Assembly (NCBI RefSeq): GCF_964340395.1
Contig: NC_135569.1
Coordinates: 9,909,040-9,973,039, forward strand
Length of the DNA: 64,000 nucleotides
DNA from: Glandiceps talaboti
Taxonomy: Eukaryota > Hemichordata > Enteropneusta > Spengelidae
Direction: 5' to 3'
A model generated the notes under the pieces. The model saw only the letters and a list, made by a program, of their open reading frames with translations. It did not search any database and had not been told where the DNA came from. Shown piece by piece: positions 12,251 through 23,721 of this stretch (position 1 is its first letter; the number at the start of each line of letters is the position of its first letter). Made by a program: the position numbers and the translations under genes.

Positions 12251-13922
12251 TTACATTTTTTTTGAAAGAATGTCCAAAAACCTGTCCATTCTTTCCATCT
12301 TTTCATCATGCATTTTTTTTCTGTTCTTTTCTTCTTCTTCTTTCACTTTTTTCACCCCGTCTTGATACGTCTCCAACCAGCTCATCAGTTGAGATACATT
12401 TGATCTTCTTTTTCTTCCTTTAAGTTGGTTTTTTTTTGGTACTGTTGCACTAGTATTTGCATCACTACTGCTGGCACTGGTCTCATCTTTTGATGTTGTC
12501 GACTCAAGGATGAAACGTGGCTGAGTACTGGGGTTATTCCCATAAAGATTCTCAAATTCATCATAGAATAGACAGGTTTTCCTGTCATTACCTGATCTGT
12601 TGTTATGATCCCTGGTGGCACGATATTCTCGTTTCAGAGATTTCCATTTATTTGTACATTGATCGGTTGAAAAGTGAAAACCTTTCTCGTACATTTCTTC
12701 ACTGATCTTGGTCCATATTGTCTTATGCACCTTGAAAATAAATGAAATCCTTTGTGAGGTTTTAAATCTTTAATTAAGCATCTGGAATTTCACATGCCCA
12801 AGTTGCCCAGGATTTGTCACTATGTACATGATCAATGAGAGAGAAAGCTTTGATATCATTTTTACAAAATTTCAATGTTTCAATTATTCAATGTTAACCA
12901 TGTTTGATTTTTAATAAGTAGTTGGCATGTTAGCCTATGTTTACACATTTACCTGCTTTCATTATGACGATTTTCTTTTTAATTGTAGGGTGATGTTTTA
13001 AGAGTTTTTGCCTCATGGGTTTGGTAATTTTAAATAAAATAGCTATTAAAAAAGGCAAGCATTATTGTATTGAATACCTTATTTCCATTAAATTCTCTGT
13101 CCCTTTCAATACGAAGCATCACAAGGTTTTGTGCAGCAACCATGGGCCATTTTGTTGGGGATACGTCATCGTTTACAATATTTACATTGGTAGGTGGAGT
13201 TTTGGATGGCTGAGTTTTTGAGTTTTTAATTACTTGCTCAGCAAACAAAGGATCTGCAAGAAATAATTACCAAAAAAACCCCCAATCATTCAAACACTAG
13301 AATGGAAAGTAATGAGACATCATGTCCCAATAAACATTTCCTTAATAAATTGATTTATATATTTTAAAACTTCAAAGACGCGTAGCCGTCAAAGTTTCCT
13401 TACCCTGGTACTATACTAATCGAGGTATTTAAATTTTTAATGCCATGAAACTTGGAAACTTGATTATGATCATCAATTTCAGCTGAAGGTATATCAGTTA
13501 TAGATCGAGCTGCAGCCCTGCTCGCATACGGAGTAAAGTCGTCCCTTCGCGTGCACCGTCTGCAAGCAGGACTACAATATTGCACCTTGTTTTCATTTAT
13601 AATTTACAATACTTTTTTTATATATTTTATTTTGTGTTAGTTACTGTCACTAAACATTTTTCGTTTTACTTTTTATTTTCGTCTTTATTTTCGTATGGGA
13701 TTTACAAAAATCACAACGAGATCGACGGAGCGAAACCGCTACAGCTACTACTGTTATTTTAGACCATGACAAATAAAAACGTATGGACGGTGTACCTGTG
13801 ACAATTCGTTTAGCTGTGACCTCATCTGAAATGAATGTATAGACGCTACCGCCATATGTATACTTTGTTTCAACTTTCTTACTTGTAGCCAAAGAGCTCG
13901 TACTTGTTGCAGTAGAGGGCAT
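12251..13922 (-). CDS. Myb/SANT-trihelix DNA-binding protein of the Harbinger element, 3 exons, 260 aa
   Basis: Exons 13796-13922, 13078-13253 and 12251-12730 splice with consistent phases (ACA G|GT, then AT; AAG|GTATTC, then GTG). The joined frame is 783 nt with an ATG at 13922 and a stop at 12251. Residues about 75-165 form a trihelix/Myb_DNA-bind_4-type domain. Its first tryptophan is in TKWPMVAAQ, followed by RIERDREFNG, HKTIWTKISEEM and NKWKSLKREYRA. A basic KGRKRR stretch (likely nuclear signal) follows. The C-terminus is a Lys/Glu-rich coiled coil ending FLDILSKKM. From family knowledge, animal Harbingers encode such a partner (as in the HARBI1-NAIF1 pair), which brings transposase into the nucleus and onto the element ends. 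An acceptor-like tttacag just before the ATG suggests an additional 5' UTR exon. Confidence 0.88.
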
Positions 13923-14187
13923 TGTCCTGTAAAAAACAACATCAAAACATAGGTCAAAGTACGATAGGTCAGAGTTGAACTCATTTGTAAATAAAATTAA
14001 TACCAGTGTCGGGATTTTTCATCACTTTTAACAAAAAATATCTTACTTTTTGAATTCGGCGCCTTCATTGTCCGCCATCTTGTTCTCGTCTGCTCCCGGT
14101 GCAGACGAGGGTCGTGTTCGCGGGTCAAGAACAAGCTTCGGCAGAATAGCCGAACACCAGTAAATGACGTCACAGCTCCCGAAGCTT

Positions 14188-14223
14188 GTTCTCGCGTCGA
14201 GAACAGTGCGCCCAAACGCACCC
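14188..14223 (-). repeat. right terminal inverted repeat of the Harbinger element
   Basis: Complementary partner of the left TIR, ending CGCACCC next to the GAT duplication. Just inside it, around 14070-14190, further GTTCTTG/GAACAAG and CTTCGG-type inverted motifs could be subterminal binding sites for the Myb partner (inference). Confidence 0.88.
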
Positions 14224-14270
14224 GATCAGTCCGTCAGTCTGCACAGGAGCTTGCACTTTTGCTAAGTTCG

Positions 14271-14283
14271 CCACTAGAGGGCG
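14271..14283 (+). promoter_or_regulatory. CTCF-like core motif
   Basis: CCACTAGAGGGCG matches the bilaterian CTCF core (CCASYAGRKGGC-type) at every specified position. It lies about 48 bp outside the right end of the Harbinger element. A near match, CCACCAGGTGACA, is at 14992-15004. Short motifs occur by chance, so this rests on the motif match only. Confidence 0.3.
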
Positions 14284-15119
14284 ACCCGAAGGGTTGCCGA
14301 GCGAGTGCGACGCACTCGTGGACCAAGCTACATCTACACGCGTCGCAATTTGGTAGAACCGAGCTCAGAGGAGTTGGGAGCTACTGCACACACATATATT
14401 AGAAGTATGTTGTTTAAAAATGTATACCATTTTGTTGTATTTGTGTTGAACTAATTTTTTGTACAAGTTCTGGATCTTCCACTGATAATGTATTTACTTA
14501 TAAAACTTCGAAATAGAGTTATAGGAATAAATAAATAAATAAATATGATGTAACAATTCGTCAAACTTCCATTGATCAGCATATTTATGAATGATAACAT
14601 GTTAGTACCAGATATAAGCCAAGTTAAACAAAAATGTCATATCAGTTGTATAATGTTATCTTTGTCAACCAATACAGCTAATAGAAAAGTATACAGCAAA
14701 ATAAATTATGCTTTTCGCAGAGTGGTGACAATATTGAGTGCTGATATAGCTTGTGTATGTCAGGCCGCTCAGTCAATAGTAGCAAAATCCTTGCTGCTAT
14801 TCGCCCAACTAGACGGCCCAGCCGCTGGGCGAATAGCCTTTGCCATTCTTACTAATTTATATGCAGTGTGTGTGCTATGTAAGTGTAACCTACTCTATTT
14901 TTCACGTTTTGAGTATAAGGTTTAGTTGTTAATAAGTATACACGTGTCAAGTATTTCTCAGTACAAATCTGTAACGGAGGGTTGTATGACGCCACCAGGT
15001 GACAGGGTGGGAGAGGACAACCATGCGTGGGGTCTTGCTACGTCAGCAGATGCCATTTAACTATTTCTTGAGTGAACGGAGAAACTTTGTTCTCTGCCTG
15101 TTATTTGTATTTCCCTCAA

Positions 15120-15657
15120 GATTTGCCGTAAAATGGTTACTCATCCATCCTACATTAAGTAACAACCCTCTACTTCATTCACAGGTACGTTTAGACATTA
15201 TCTATAGTGTTTATTGTGTAGCATTTTGAACTAGAACTTGATCGTGTGAATTGCCTCTAAAAGTTAGCGACGCCATGCAGTTCTTACATGTGTTCTATTT
15301 ATAGCCCTTACACGAGTCAACTAATGCATATCGTAGTTTGAGACACTTTGTACTTGTAACTTTAGCGATAGTTTCCAAATGATGATTACGAGTTTCTATT
15401 TCATTGTAATGAGTACTTTTAGAGCGTCTATTGTATTTTTGCATAGAGTTTCATGTCAGTTTTGCCAAAATACATTACCTACCATACTGACTGTTCTGAA
15501 TAATTGTACTGTTACACTGCCACCTAGAGGCGAGTCAATTACATAAGTTTAGCACCATTACTTGTATCTTAATTTAACATATCTGTACTAAGATTTGCAG
15601 TAGAATGGTTACTCATCCATCCTACATTAAGTAACAACTCTCTACTTCATTCACAGA
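15120..15657 (+). repeat. 65-bp direct repeat pair
   Basis: The segment agatttgc...ttcattcacag at about 15120-15185 recurs at about 15592-15657 with only a few differences, 472 bp apart. The first copy sits downstream of tgtaacggaggg (about 14969), which looks like the start of a retrotransposon LTR. No PBS, gag or pol is present, so an LTR remnant is only one possibility. Confidence 0.5.
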
Positions 15658-17189
15658 GTTCTCTTTAAACTGGTTACATAAGGGTAACGGGTAATGAACT
15701 CGAGTCAGATATAGTACAGATATTGCACCAACGTAGACTCTAGTTAATTAAACAGCTTACAACCACGTTCACGCCAAATAAGTGTTTACAAACTTATTAC
15801 TACAAAAAAAATTAACCCACTATAGTTAAATGCAGCCGAACAGGACCATCAAAAAGATGAATCCTTACACTAGTGAAGGTATTGGAAAGTTTATGATTTT
15901 CAATGGACAGAACAAACACCTGTGTGTGGTCACAATCGGGTTTGAAGGTGTGTATACAAATTAGCAAGTGCAACAACAGGCCAGTGATTGGTCAATCCAT
16001 TTCAACCATCAGGCACTTCTGGACACGTACGTTATTGAATTTCTGATAATTTACTAGATATTCTATACAAATGCATAATATTTTGAGTGTAACGTATTGT
16101 CTTAATATTGTATCGTACCGGTGAAAAATATCTAGATAGTGCACTGAACCAGTGTAATTATTACACATTTTGTTGATGCAATCGTGTACTAATGTACTCG
16201 TGAAACAAACAGGTTTACGCACGTGGAGTGGCTGAAATATGGCTGTAAGACTCCTTAACCAGGCGAAAAGAAATCAGTTTTAAACTTCAAACGAGACGAA
16301 GTTTGTAAAAAAAAAAGCAACTTTTTTCATCATGGGTTGGCGATGTTCACATATTTTACAAGAGGAAATTTTAATTAGGAAAGCACCTAGCTACAGTCAC
16401 GTGCACGAGGTTGTCACTCACTCTATCGGTACCATTTACATGTTACATATGTACGTGAACGACGAACGTTTCAATTTTTTAAACGCTTTTATAGTTCAAA
16501 TTTGCGATATCAAATGGGAATTACACTGAGGCTGTAGGGGTTACACGTTATTGCAACGTATAATAGTAGTAGTTTGCTTGTCATGCTCAGTTAATTTAGC
16601 AGTGGCATTAGCATGAAAGATCAGCCGTTGAGGGCGCTCGTATCGGCCTCACAAAAGGATCGAAGTCATGTCAGTCGCTAGTCGCCAGTCGCCAGTGCAG
16701 TGGCACGCGTTTAACACTTTCTCTGACGCACGCGTGACAGCGAAATACTACATATTAAATTGAATATCGAAGTGTTAAAAGGTCAAAATAAAAGATGCTG
16801 TGGCCACTATTTATCAGTAGCAGTTAGTTAATTTTTTAAACGAAACATTTGTCTGTTAAACACAAAATCATTGACGTGCAAAGAGAATAGTGGACGCGAG
16901 AAAGAGAAAGTTTGGACGAGTGCAGCGGAAAAGTTTAAATGTGAGTTGGTATATCAAAAAGATGAAGCTACGCCCACTCTATCTAATAGCACTTTGACAA
17001 ATTTCATGTTTCTTTGCGCACTTTTAAACTTCAAATACATTCTGCTGTGTTAACACAATAATACAAGTAATGAAACACGTTACAATACCCTGGATGTACA
17101 TTGTACTTGATAAACTAATTAACATAAGTACATTTCAATATGAAATATGAATAATCACCTAAGGCCACCAAGTTTCGGATTGTGCCTCT

Positions 17190-17592
17190 AACCTCAGGGA
17201 GCCAAGGAACCGTGTTACAATTAAATGAAATAATAAAATAATAAAATATGCATGGGTAAATGGAATATCATTGTAAACTCGTGGATAACTATTTATATAC
17301 ATGTATATACCGGCCTTATATATACGTATACTATTGCAATTAATATACTATTTTTGTGGGTTTTTTTTGTATAGATAGTATATTATTATTTATATAAATA
17401 GTTATCCATGAGTTTAAAATGATATTTCATTTACCCATGCATATTTTGTTTGTTTGGTTTTCTGTCCGTCTGTCTGTCTTGTCTGTCTGTCTTGTCTGTC
17501 TGTCTGTCTCTGTCTGTCTGTCTGTCTATCTGTCTTTATTTACTTAGTTATTTATTCATTTATTTGTAACACGGTTCTGTGCTCCCTGTGCT
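17190..17592. mobile_element. foldback element with nested inverted repeats and a (GTCT)n core
   Basis: The outer arms (cagggagccaaggaaccgtg..., about 17190-17240; complement about 17545-17592) and the inner arms (gcatgggtaaatggaatatc..., 17249-17300; complement about 17390-17445) pair in order, so nearly the whole 400 bp can fold. A GTCT/GTCTT microsatellite (17463-17530) separates the right inner and outer arms. No ORF is present. Confidence 0.7.
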
Positions 17593-19154
17593 CTAAAATA
17601 TTTAGAAATATATAGAAAACGTATTATATTGGTAAATTATACAGTAACTGAAAATGACTATATTACGAATTTAGCGAACATATTCTAGACAACGACCAGG
17701 TATTAGATTGTATAAATATCATTAATATCAAATAGGTTTATAGTGACAGCAAGTTGTATTTATAACATATCAATATTTACTTCAAATACCATGTAGCCAA
17801 ATATTCATGTAGGAAAATGTTAAATGAGTTTCTGAAAAAATTAACACGGTCATTTTGACTGACAAATATCGTTTAAAATAAGACTCCTTGGAACATTGAA
17901 CGTTAAATATATGTTATTTTATTATGGAAATCTCCAAAATATTTTCTTCTCACGATCTACAGACTTTCCCGTTGTATGTATATCATCAACAAATCCATGC
18001 AAAAGGTAAAATCATGTAGTGGTATGCTTAGCCAGTCTCTTAAGTAATAGCGAAAAGAAAATATACAGCAAAGTACTGGATCTGTATACGACTGTGACAC
18101 CCCCTGTATGTGTGTTGAAAAACACTCCTCTCTAAAACTATTTACACTATTTACATTCTAAAATATTCAAAACCAAACAGTCCAAACCAGTGGACCTACA
18201 AAATCATTGGGTCAAGTATATACAAGTGGCCGTGTACAAATGTACATGTACGTGATTTGACTAACTTTTAGGAACTGTACTATTACATGTATGTTTACAA
18301 ACAACTTATCTAATACATACTTGAGGAGGAACGCATGTAAAATGGAGGTGTTATTATAACCTAACAGTTCTTGTTATTATGACCTAACAGTTTTTGTTAA
18401 AATTAGGGGAAGGCTTCCCAAATTTTCGGACGGGATGTGCAGCCCAAGTTTACAACATCTACGTTAGTAAGTAGTTGAATAGAAAGTGACACTTGACCTG
18501 ACTACATGAGTGGAAGTAGTTGAAACTGTATCACTACCATCTGCTAACGTATAATCCAAAAACAGACCCATTGTTAGGAGAGATCACCCGGTCAACTACT
18601 TTATTCTGATGCTGTGAAGGTGTTTCTAAAGCATAAAGAAATTTCCATATTATCAACCCCATAATTAGGGAATTTGCAGATGAAAAGTCGACCCATGTTT
18701 GGGATATGTTCGTGAAAAAGTGACTATAATTTGGGTAGCACATACCCCTATAACTGTCTGTGCTAGCCTCAAAGTACATTGGTATTACTGGCTTTTCAAG
18801 TTATACGTGTTACTGCTTGGGGTGAAAGTTCAAAGTAATTTTAAGTACAACAATGACACACTTGAAGAAACTGCCTTTTTAGTCTCTGAAGTATATTGTG
18901 ATGACGTTGAATACTGTACAGACGAAAATAGTATGTCTTCTTCCCGTTCATGGATTCTAAATAGACGTATCAGTTATTCCGTTCGTTCTTCACTATATCA
19001 GCTTGTCGTCTTTCATCGCAACCATCATTTTACGCATATACTTTCAAACTTCAATATTGTTTGAGTGCATGTGCTAAAACTGATTGGTCGCAGTGGGGAT
19101 AGGGAAGAGTATAGAGGAATTGTAGATCCACGACTGAGACTGGCTAGAAATGAT

Positions 19155-19475
19155 CTAAATTCGATTCATGTAATTACTGCAAGTTTTGTCGATGGTTCTA
19201 CCTCCGGTTAATAAACAGTCCTTACAGCACCAGTCGTACTGGTAGACGGGTATTAATCTCTGAAACACTTCATTCCCACGGAATTGGAAACGGCACTGAG
19301 TACACTGATGTACACATTGCAAACAAGATCCTCCACATCTCCTGTCCTTTATAGAGTTCAAAGGTCGTAGTTTACCCCTCCCTCTGTAGTTTCGATAACT
19401 GTAAGGCCAAGCCGATGAGACCAGCAGCAACAAGAGAAAGCATACCAACACAAAGAATTTGCTGCCACCTGCCAT
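19155..19475 (-). CDS. secreted cysteine-rich small protein, 106 aa, unknown family
   Basis: A single coding exon opens at ATG 19475, just after an acceptor-like ttcttgacag, which implies a 5' UTR intron. The first about 25 residues are a classical signal peptide (MAGGSKFFVLVCFLLLLLVS, then SAWPYS). The mature part is basic and Tyr/Arg-rich (YRNYRGRGKLRP). A dibasic RR precedes a cysteine block with the pattern C-x3-C-x2-C-x3-C-x2-C, then WCCKDC and a final C (nine cysteines). An odd number of cysteines hints at covalent dimerisation. Candidate roles are a peptide hormone or growth factor of cystine-knot type, or a defence peptide. I cannot match any named family. It stops cleanly at 19155. 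No neighbouring gene informs its role. Confidence 0.65.
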   Translation of the reverse strand: MAGGSKFFVLVCFLLLLLVSSAWPYSYRNYRGRGKLRPLNSIKDRRCGGSCLQCVHQCTQCRFQFRGNEVFQRLIPVYQYDWCCKDCLLTGGRTIDKTCSNYMNRI

Positions 19476-19861
19476 ATCTGTCAAGAAAATTATACAATTA
19501 TAGAACTGTGTTTCATATTTTGAAATATCAGTGACTATCCCACCGCTGCCACCAAGTAGTATACAGTTCGCTTAGTAATAGTGTTCATTCTACATCTATC
19601 TATCACTTGTGTCGAGGACCATTCAGTTGCAAAGAACTACCCTCGGTATAGAATCAAAAAGGAGCCGCATACTTGATATAGGGTGATTTTTATTGTTCCA
19701 ACCGCCAATGACTGTGACAGTGCAAGTTTAAAACAAAACTGTTACACTATCAACTTTAACATTTCCAAGATAAAATACTGCTGAACAAGAGCAAATGATA
19801 AAGATCAACTGGTTGTATCTACTTACACTAGAGTACACAACTATCATACTGTAACTAGATA

Positions 19862-20020
19862 ACTCTATATTGTATGGTGGCAGCGGTGAGATTTTGATCA
19901 CTGATAACAACATTATATTGTATGGTGGGTGGCAGGGGGGGATAGGTAATGATGATCACTGATCACAACTCTATATTGTATGGTGGCAGCTGTGGGATAG
20001 TAACTGATGATCACTGGTAT
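19862..20020. repeat. minisatellite of about 58 bp, about 3 copies
   Basis: Three imperfect units each contain tatattgtatggtgg and a tgatcactgat segment. Confidence 0.7.
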
Positions 20021-20433
20021 CGTAGGATTGTTGATAAATGGGATAATCACATGGGATTATTTGATTTTGCATCGTCCTGTACTAAACTTGACATGTGTAC
20101 TCTGTATCACTGGTACTACAAAGGAACATCCATAATTTCATCACACTGTTTCTCTTTTGTGATTTAATTAACGACAATTGTACTTGTCTTATGGTTTGTT
20201 CAATATGCAGACGTTCATTGTGAAAATTGGATCTGTTCAAATGAATACCCCCTGTGAAATGTGACCCTCCCCAGAAAGTCATCCTCAAAAGGGTGACTCT
20301 ATACATAATATAGTAGTAGTCTGTGAAAAAAGTGAAGGAAGAGCCTGATCAGGACCGAACGACATGACGTATCTTATTACTGTCTATCCAGAGAACAGAT
20401 ATGAAAAATCTGACCCTCCTAACCTACTGCACT

Positions 20434-20528
20434 GTTGAGATACATCGTTAGCAGGTCGTACCTCCTAGCTCTCATAATCAACATTTGCGAGGACTAGGAG
20501 GTACAACCAGTTAACGATGTATCTCAAC
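20434..20528. repeat. strong short hairpin
   Basis: Arms gttgagatacatcgtta... (20434-20468) and its complement (about 20493-20528) pair over about 35 bp with one or two mismatches, around a loop of about 24 nt. This could be a tiny foldback element or a pre-miRNA-like hairpin. Confidence 0.65.
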
Positions 20529-20591
20529 AACACAGTAAACAGACTAGACTCTCCCATGTCCATCCCTGTTAAATTAGTGAAAGTTCCCTAA

Positions 20592-20934
20592 AGTGGACAT
20601 ATGGATGAGGATTGGGTATTTATTTTGGATTTTCTATTTACAAAACAATTTTATCATGGCTTCCTACTTGAAAAAATAAATGTGAAACAAATAAATGCTT
20701 TTGTAACTTCACATATTGCAAAAAGCTTTAAACTAAGCTGTGTAAAATGTTTGTTATTGTACGTACAATAACAAAGCTTTCACATATTTATTAATCATTT
20801 GCAATTCATTGAGTTACAAACAAGGACTTGGCATATGTTGTCGCACTGCTCTTTCAAGTAGGAAACCATGATAAAATTGTTACACGAATTAAAAATCCAA
20901 AATAAATATCCAATCCTCATCCATATGGCCACTA
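20592..20934. mobile_element. foldback MITE copy B (ccatatggatg family)
   Basis: The left end is AAGTGGACATATGGATGAGG. The right end is the complement, ending CCATATGGCCACTA. The flanking TA/TTAA is partly mutated. The interior matches copies D and E (tcctacttgaaaa, aacaaggacttggcatatg). Confidence 0.8.
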
Positions 20935-22314
20935 TAAGGTATATTCGATATTTATGATCTTAAGTTTCCATATTTTAGCCTAGATTTAAAGATAAAAAAA
21001 ACCCTGTACTCTTACTGTCGTGATTGCAATATGCAAAATAATGTTAAATTGACCCAAGTACATTACTTACCTAGGTTTATCTTGACTGTGAACGAATAAC
21101 TCTTCCTAAGTTCCTATGTGTAATCCGAATCCGTGTTCGACTAAAACCGAAGTGATGGTAATGAGACAGCTAGCAATATTCCTCTTATATTTATACACAT
21201 CATTAACTAACACTGTGACAGCTATTACATTTATTAACTCCCCCCCTTGTGTAATAGTTTACGTAAAGAGATAATAATGACACAATCACGACAAGATTGT
21301 GGTTAAATTAATTTGCGGATTTGTTAATTGAGATTCCTGTTCATTAGTGTGTTCTAATCTTCTTAACAACTGATGTATAATATGTAATAGTCAAATTATA
21401 TTGTTGTGTTCGAACACGTGGAATGACAGTTACTAATATACAATGTCATATGACTTTATCAGTCATTCCTCTAAAGAAAAGGACAATGAGGTCATCATCA
21501 TCATCATCACCACCACCACCATCACCCCACTTCCTCCTCTCCCTCATCATCAATTTCTCTACCCCTCTCTCCTTTTTCCACTTTCATAGTTTGACTAAAA
21601 TCTGATGGTGAGAATTAATCACCCTTTCACCGTGTTGGAATTTAATGGCTGGCGTCAATTGCATGATTGCCATGTTATTAAGGTGATAATTGAATTGCAT
21701 CATCAGTTTAGCAACCAATGAAATTGTTTGTCTGGAAAAACGTCGTGTTAGTTCATCAATTATTCAAATACAATCACCCAGGGCATGTGTTGTAAGATGA
21801 AAAAATATGCGCGGTTTGAAATGCAAGTATGCAATTCGTAAAAGGTGATATTTCTTGTGACAGTCAAAAGTTTAACAAAACAGATAAAAATCAACAACTA
21901 ATTACTGTGATAGCTAGCTCAGTAACAAGGCGTTCATGTTTTTTTCCAAAATAATTATGGAAGACCGGCGAGGACAGCGACTGCGACTTGAAAACTGGGA
22001 CATGTGGCATAAAAACAGAAAAGGGGAGAAATTGCGGCTGATTGCACTGTTCATTGAATAATTTCCATCGCAGATATATATATTTATCTTAACTTATCAA
22101 AAATACCGATCTGAAACATTGACTCAGTAAGTAATCCCTGAATCAACCCATCCCAATCGCGGCCCGGGTCTGTATGTATGGTACGCCGTGATTGGGTGCC
22201 ACATATAGGTCACTCTAATCTTGACAAGTTTTAAATTTGTAAAAAATGTTACTCATGAGGCTATGAAATAGAAAATTATGGGTATCAAATAGATTCATAG
22301 GCAAGGTAGAAACA

Positions 22315-22460
22315 TATGCTCCCCAGGGAGTTGAGGAAATGCAATGGGCCGTTGTGTTACTTATAATTATAGAACTATGCCAGGGGTAATAATTGTAAAG
22401 TGCTTTGAGCACAGTGTGGGAAAGAGCTTTATAAAAACTAACATTATAATCACAATCAAT
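22315..22460 (+). mobile_element. SINE/LINE 3'-tail-like sequence
   Basis: The segment cccagggagttgagg, then ccaggggtaataattg, then gtaaagtgctttgagca and aaagagctttataaaa, ending in an AATC-type short repeat, resembles the GTAAAGCGCTTTGAG...GCGCTATATAAA tail shared by many animal SINEs and L2-like LINEs. No RNA polymerase III box or ORF was found, so it is annotated as a tail fragment only. Confidence 0.5.
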
Positions 22461-23373
22461 CAATCAAACATAATGCAAAGACATGTCTTATTCATGATAA
22501 TCTTTATTACTTACAAAATGCACTGCATCATTATTATAACATTCACTGATAAATATTTTGTACATTACTGCAAAATCTAACAATCCAATTTCATTACTTT
22601 TGGCATTCAAAAACACATTAATTTGCATTGCCTAGTGTTGTACAATAACTTTCAATTAAACCATGCAACAATTACTGGGGATTATCAATTCAATTCTAAT
22701 ACTTCGTTTAAGTGGTTACATAATATTTTCTTTGTCAATTCTAAATTTCAAGTTCAATCAGTTTGTCACTTTCATCTTCTTTATTAGAGCTTTCATCGCA
22801 TATCTGGTTGTAACTCTGTGTAATTAATTTCCTTGAATATAAGAATTATGGTACACTTTGTATATAAAACCCTTTAACGTGTATATAGATAATACATTTT
22901 GTGTTTTCGATGAGCTACATCACACTTAGAATATTTTCTCTTTTTAATCAACACCAGCCTACAAAAAAGCATGCAGTAAATTTATGTGTATGCAGCCATA
23001 AAATATGAACTTTATATTTCAAATGGATGATTTTTACAGGATTAATATGTTACGGCGAGAACTTAAATATCCAGTTCTGTTGAATACTGTCTGTTAACAG
23101 TTCTGAATGCAAGTATATTTTCATCCAGATTGCGAAAAAAAATGGCTGCATTACTGGATAATATTTTTTCTACGATTACATGTACAATGGTCTTGAAAAA
23201 TGATTATTTCCCCCAAAATCATCATATTTGTGCAAGGATACTACTTGTAATAGATCCTGCCCAGATGGTTATGAAATGAAATATGTCCATTTCTTGTTCA
23301 TTTTTAATCCAAGTAAGGATAAATCATTAATATATAAAGTAACATTAAATTAATTTTCCAATTGAAAAGCTGA

Positions 23374-23721
23374 AAGTTGCCATATGGATGAAGATTGGGG
23401 ATTTATTTTAGATTTTTAATTTATGAAACAATTTGTATCAATTGGTATCATGGTTTCCTACTTGAAAATCAATGTGAAACAACATAGACCAATTCTGCGT
23501 TTGTAAGTTGATGAATTGAAAGAAAATTCAAATTGTGTAAAAATGTTTGTTATTGTACATACAGTAACAAATATTTTACATATTTATTAATGTTTGCAAT
23601 GTATTGAGTTACAAACAATGACTTGGCATATGTTGTTTCACATGGATTTTCAAGCCATGATAAAATTGTTTTATAAATTAAAAATCAAAAATCAATACCC
23701 AATCCTCATCCATGGCAACTT
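23374..23721. mobile_element. foldback MITE copy C (ccatatggatg family)
   Basis: Ends are AAGTTGCCATATGGATGAAG and the complement ...CCATGGCAACTT followed by TAA. It is more diverged than copies D and E. Confidence 0.78.

Larger units (their letters stand above)
7187..14223. mobile_element. PIF/Harbinger DNA transposon, 7,037 bp, apparently autonomous
   Basis: The left end starts GGGTGCGTTTGGGCGCACTG. The complement of the right end starts identically, and the first 36 bp of the two ends differ at only two positions. Each end also carries an internal palindrome of the type TTCTCG-N3-CGAGAA. Immediate flanks are GAT (7184-7186 and 14224-14226), a 3-bp target duplication, which is the length typical of the superfamily. 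Inside are the two genes expected of an animal Harbinger: a DDE transposase (7317-9181, +) and a Myb/SANT-like DNA-binding protein (12251-13922, -). They are convergent, each starting within about 300 bp of its terminus. Both frames are open across all exons, so the copy looks young. The 9.2-12.2 kb interior carries later nested insertions. Confidence 0.88.
14224..19154. other. intergenic region, no confident gene
   Basis: It contains a GC-richer patch (14230-14350), two CTCF-like motifs (14271, 14992), a perfect hairpin (14796-14837), a 65-bp direct repeat (15120/15592) and a foldback element (17190-17592). Open frames here, such as 14572-14925, show no domain, splice context or conserved motif. 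Confidence 0.5.

Noticed and set aside
14572-14925. 117-residue plus-strand frame
   Set aside because: Low-complexity hydrophobic composition, no motif, includes an inverted repeat; no splice or promoter context.
14969-15657. Solo LTR of a retrotransposon
   Set aside because: Start TGTAAC and direct repeats are suggestive, but no matching target duplication, PBS, polypurine tract or coding remnant was found.
21958-22062. 34-codon plus-strand ORF (MEDRRGQRLRLENWDMW...)
   Set aside because: Coding-like composition but too short, no splice partner or family match.
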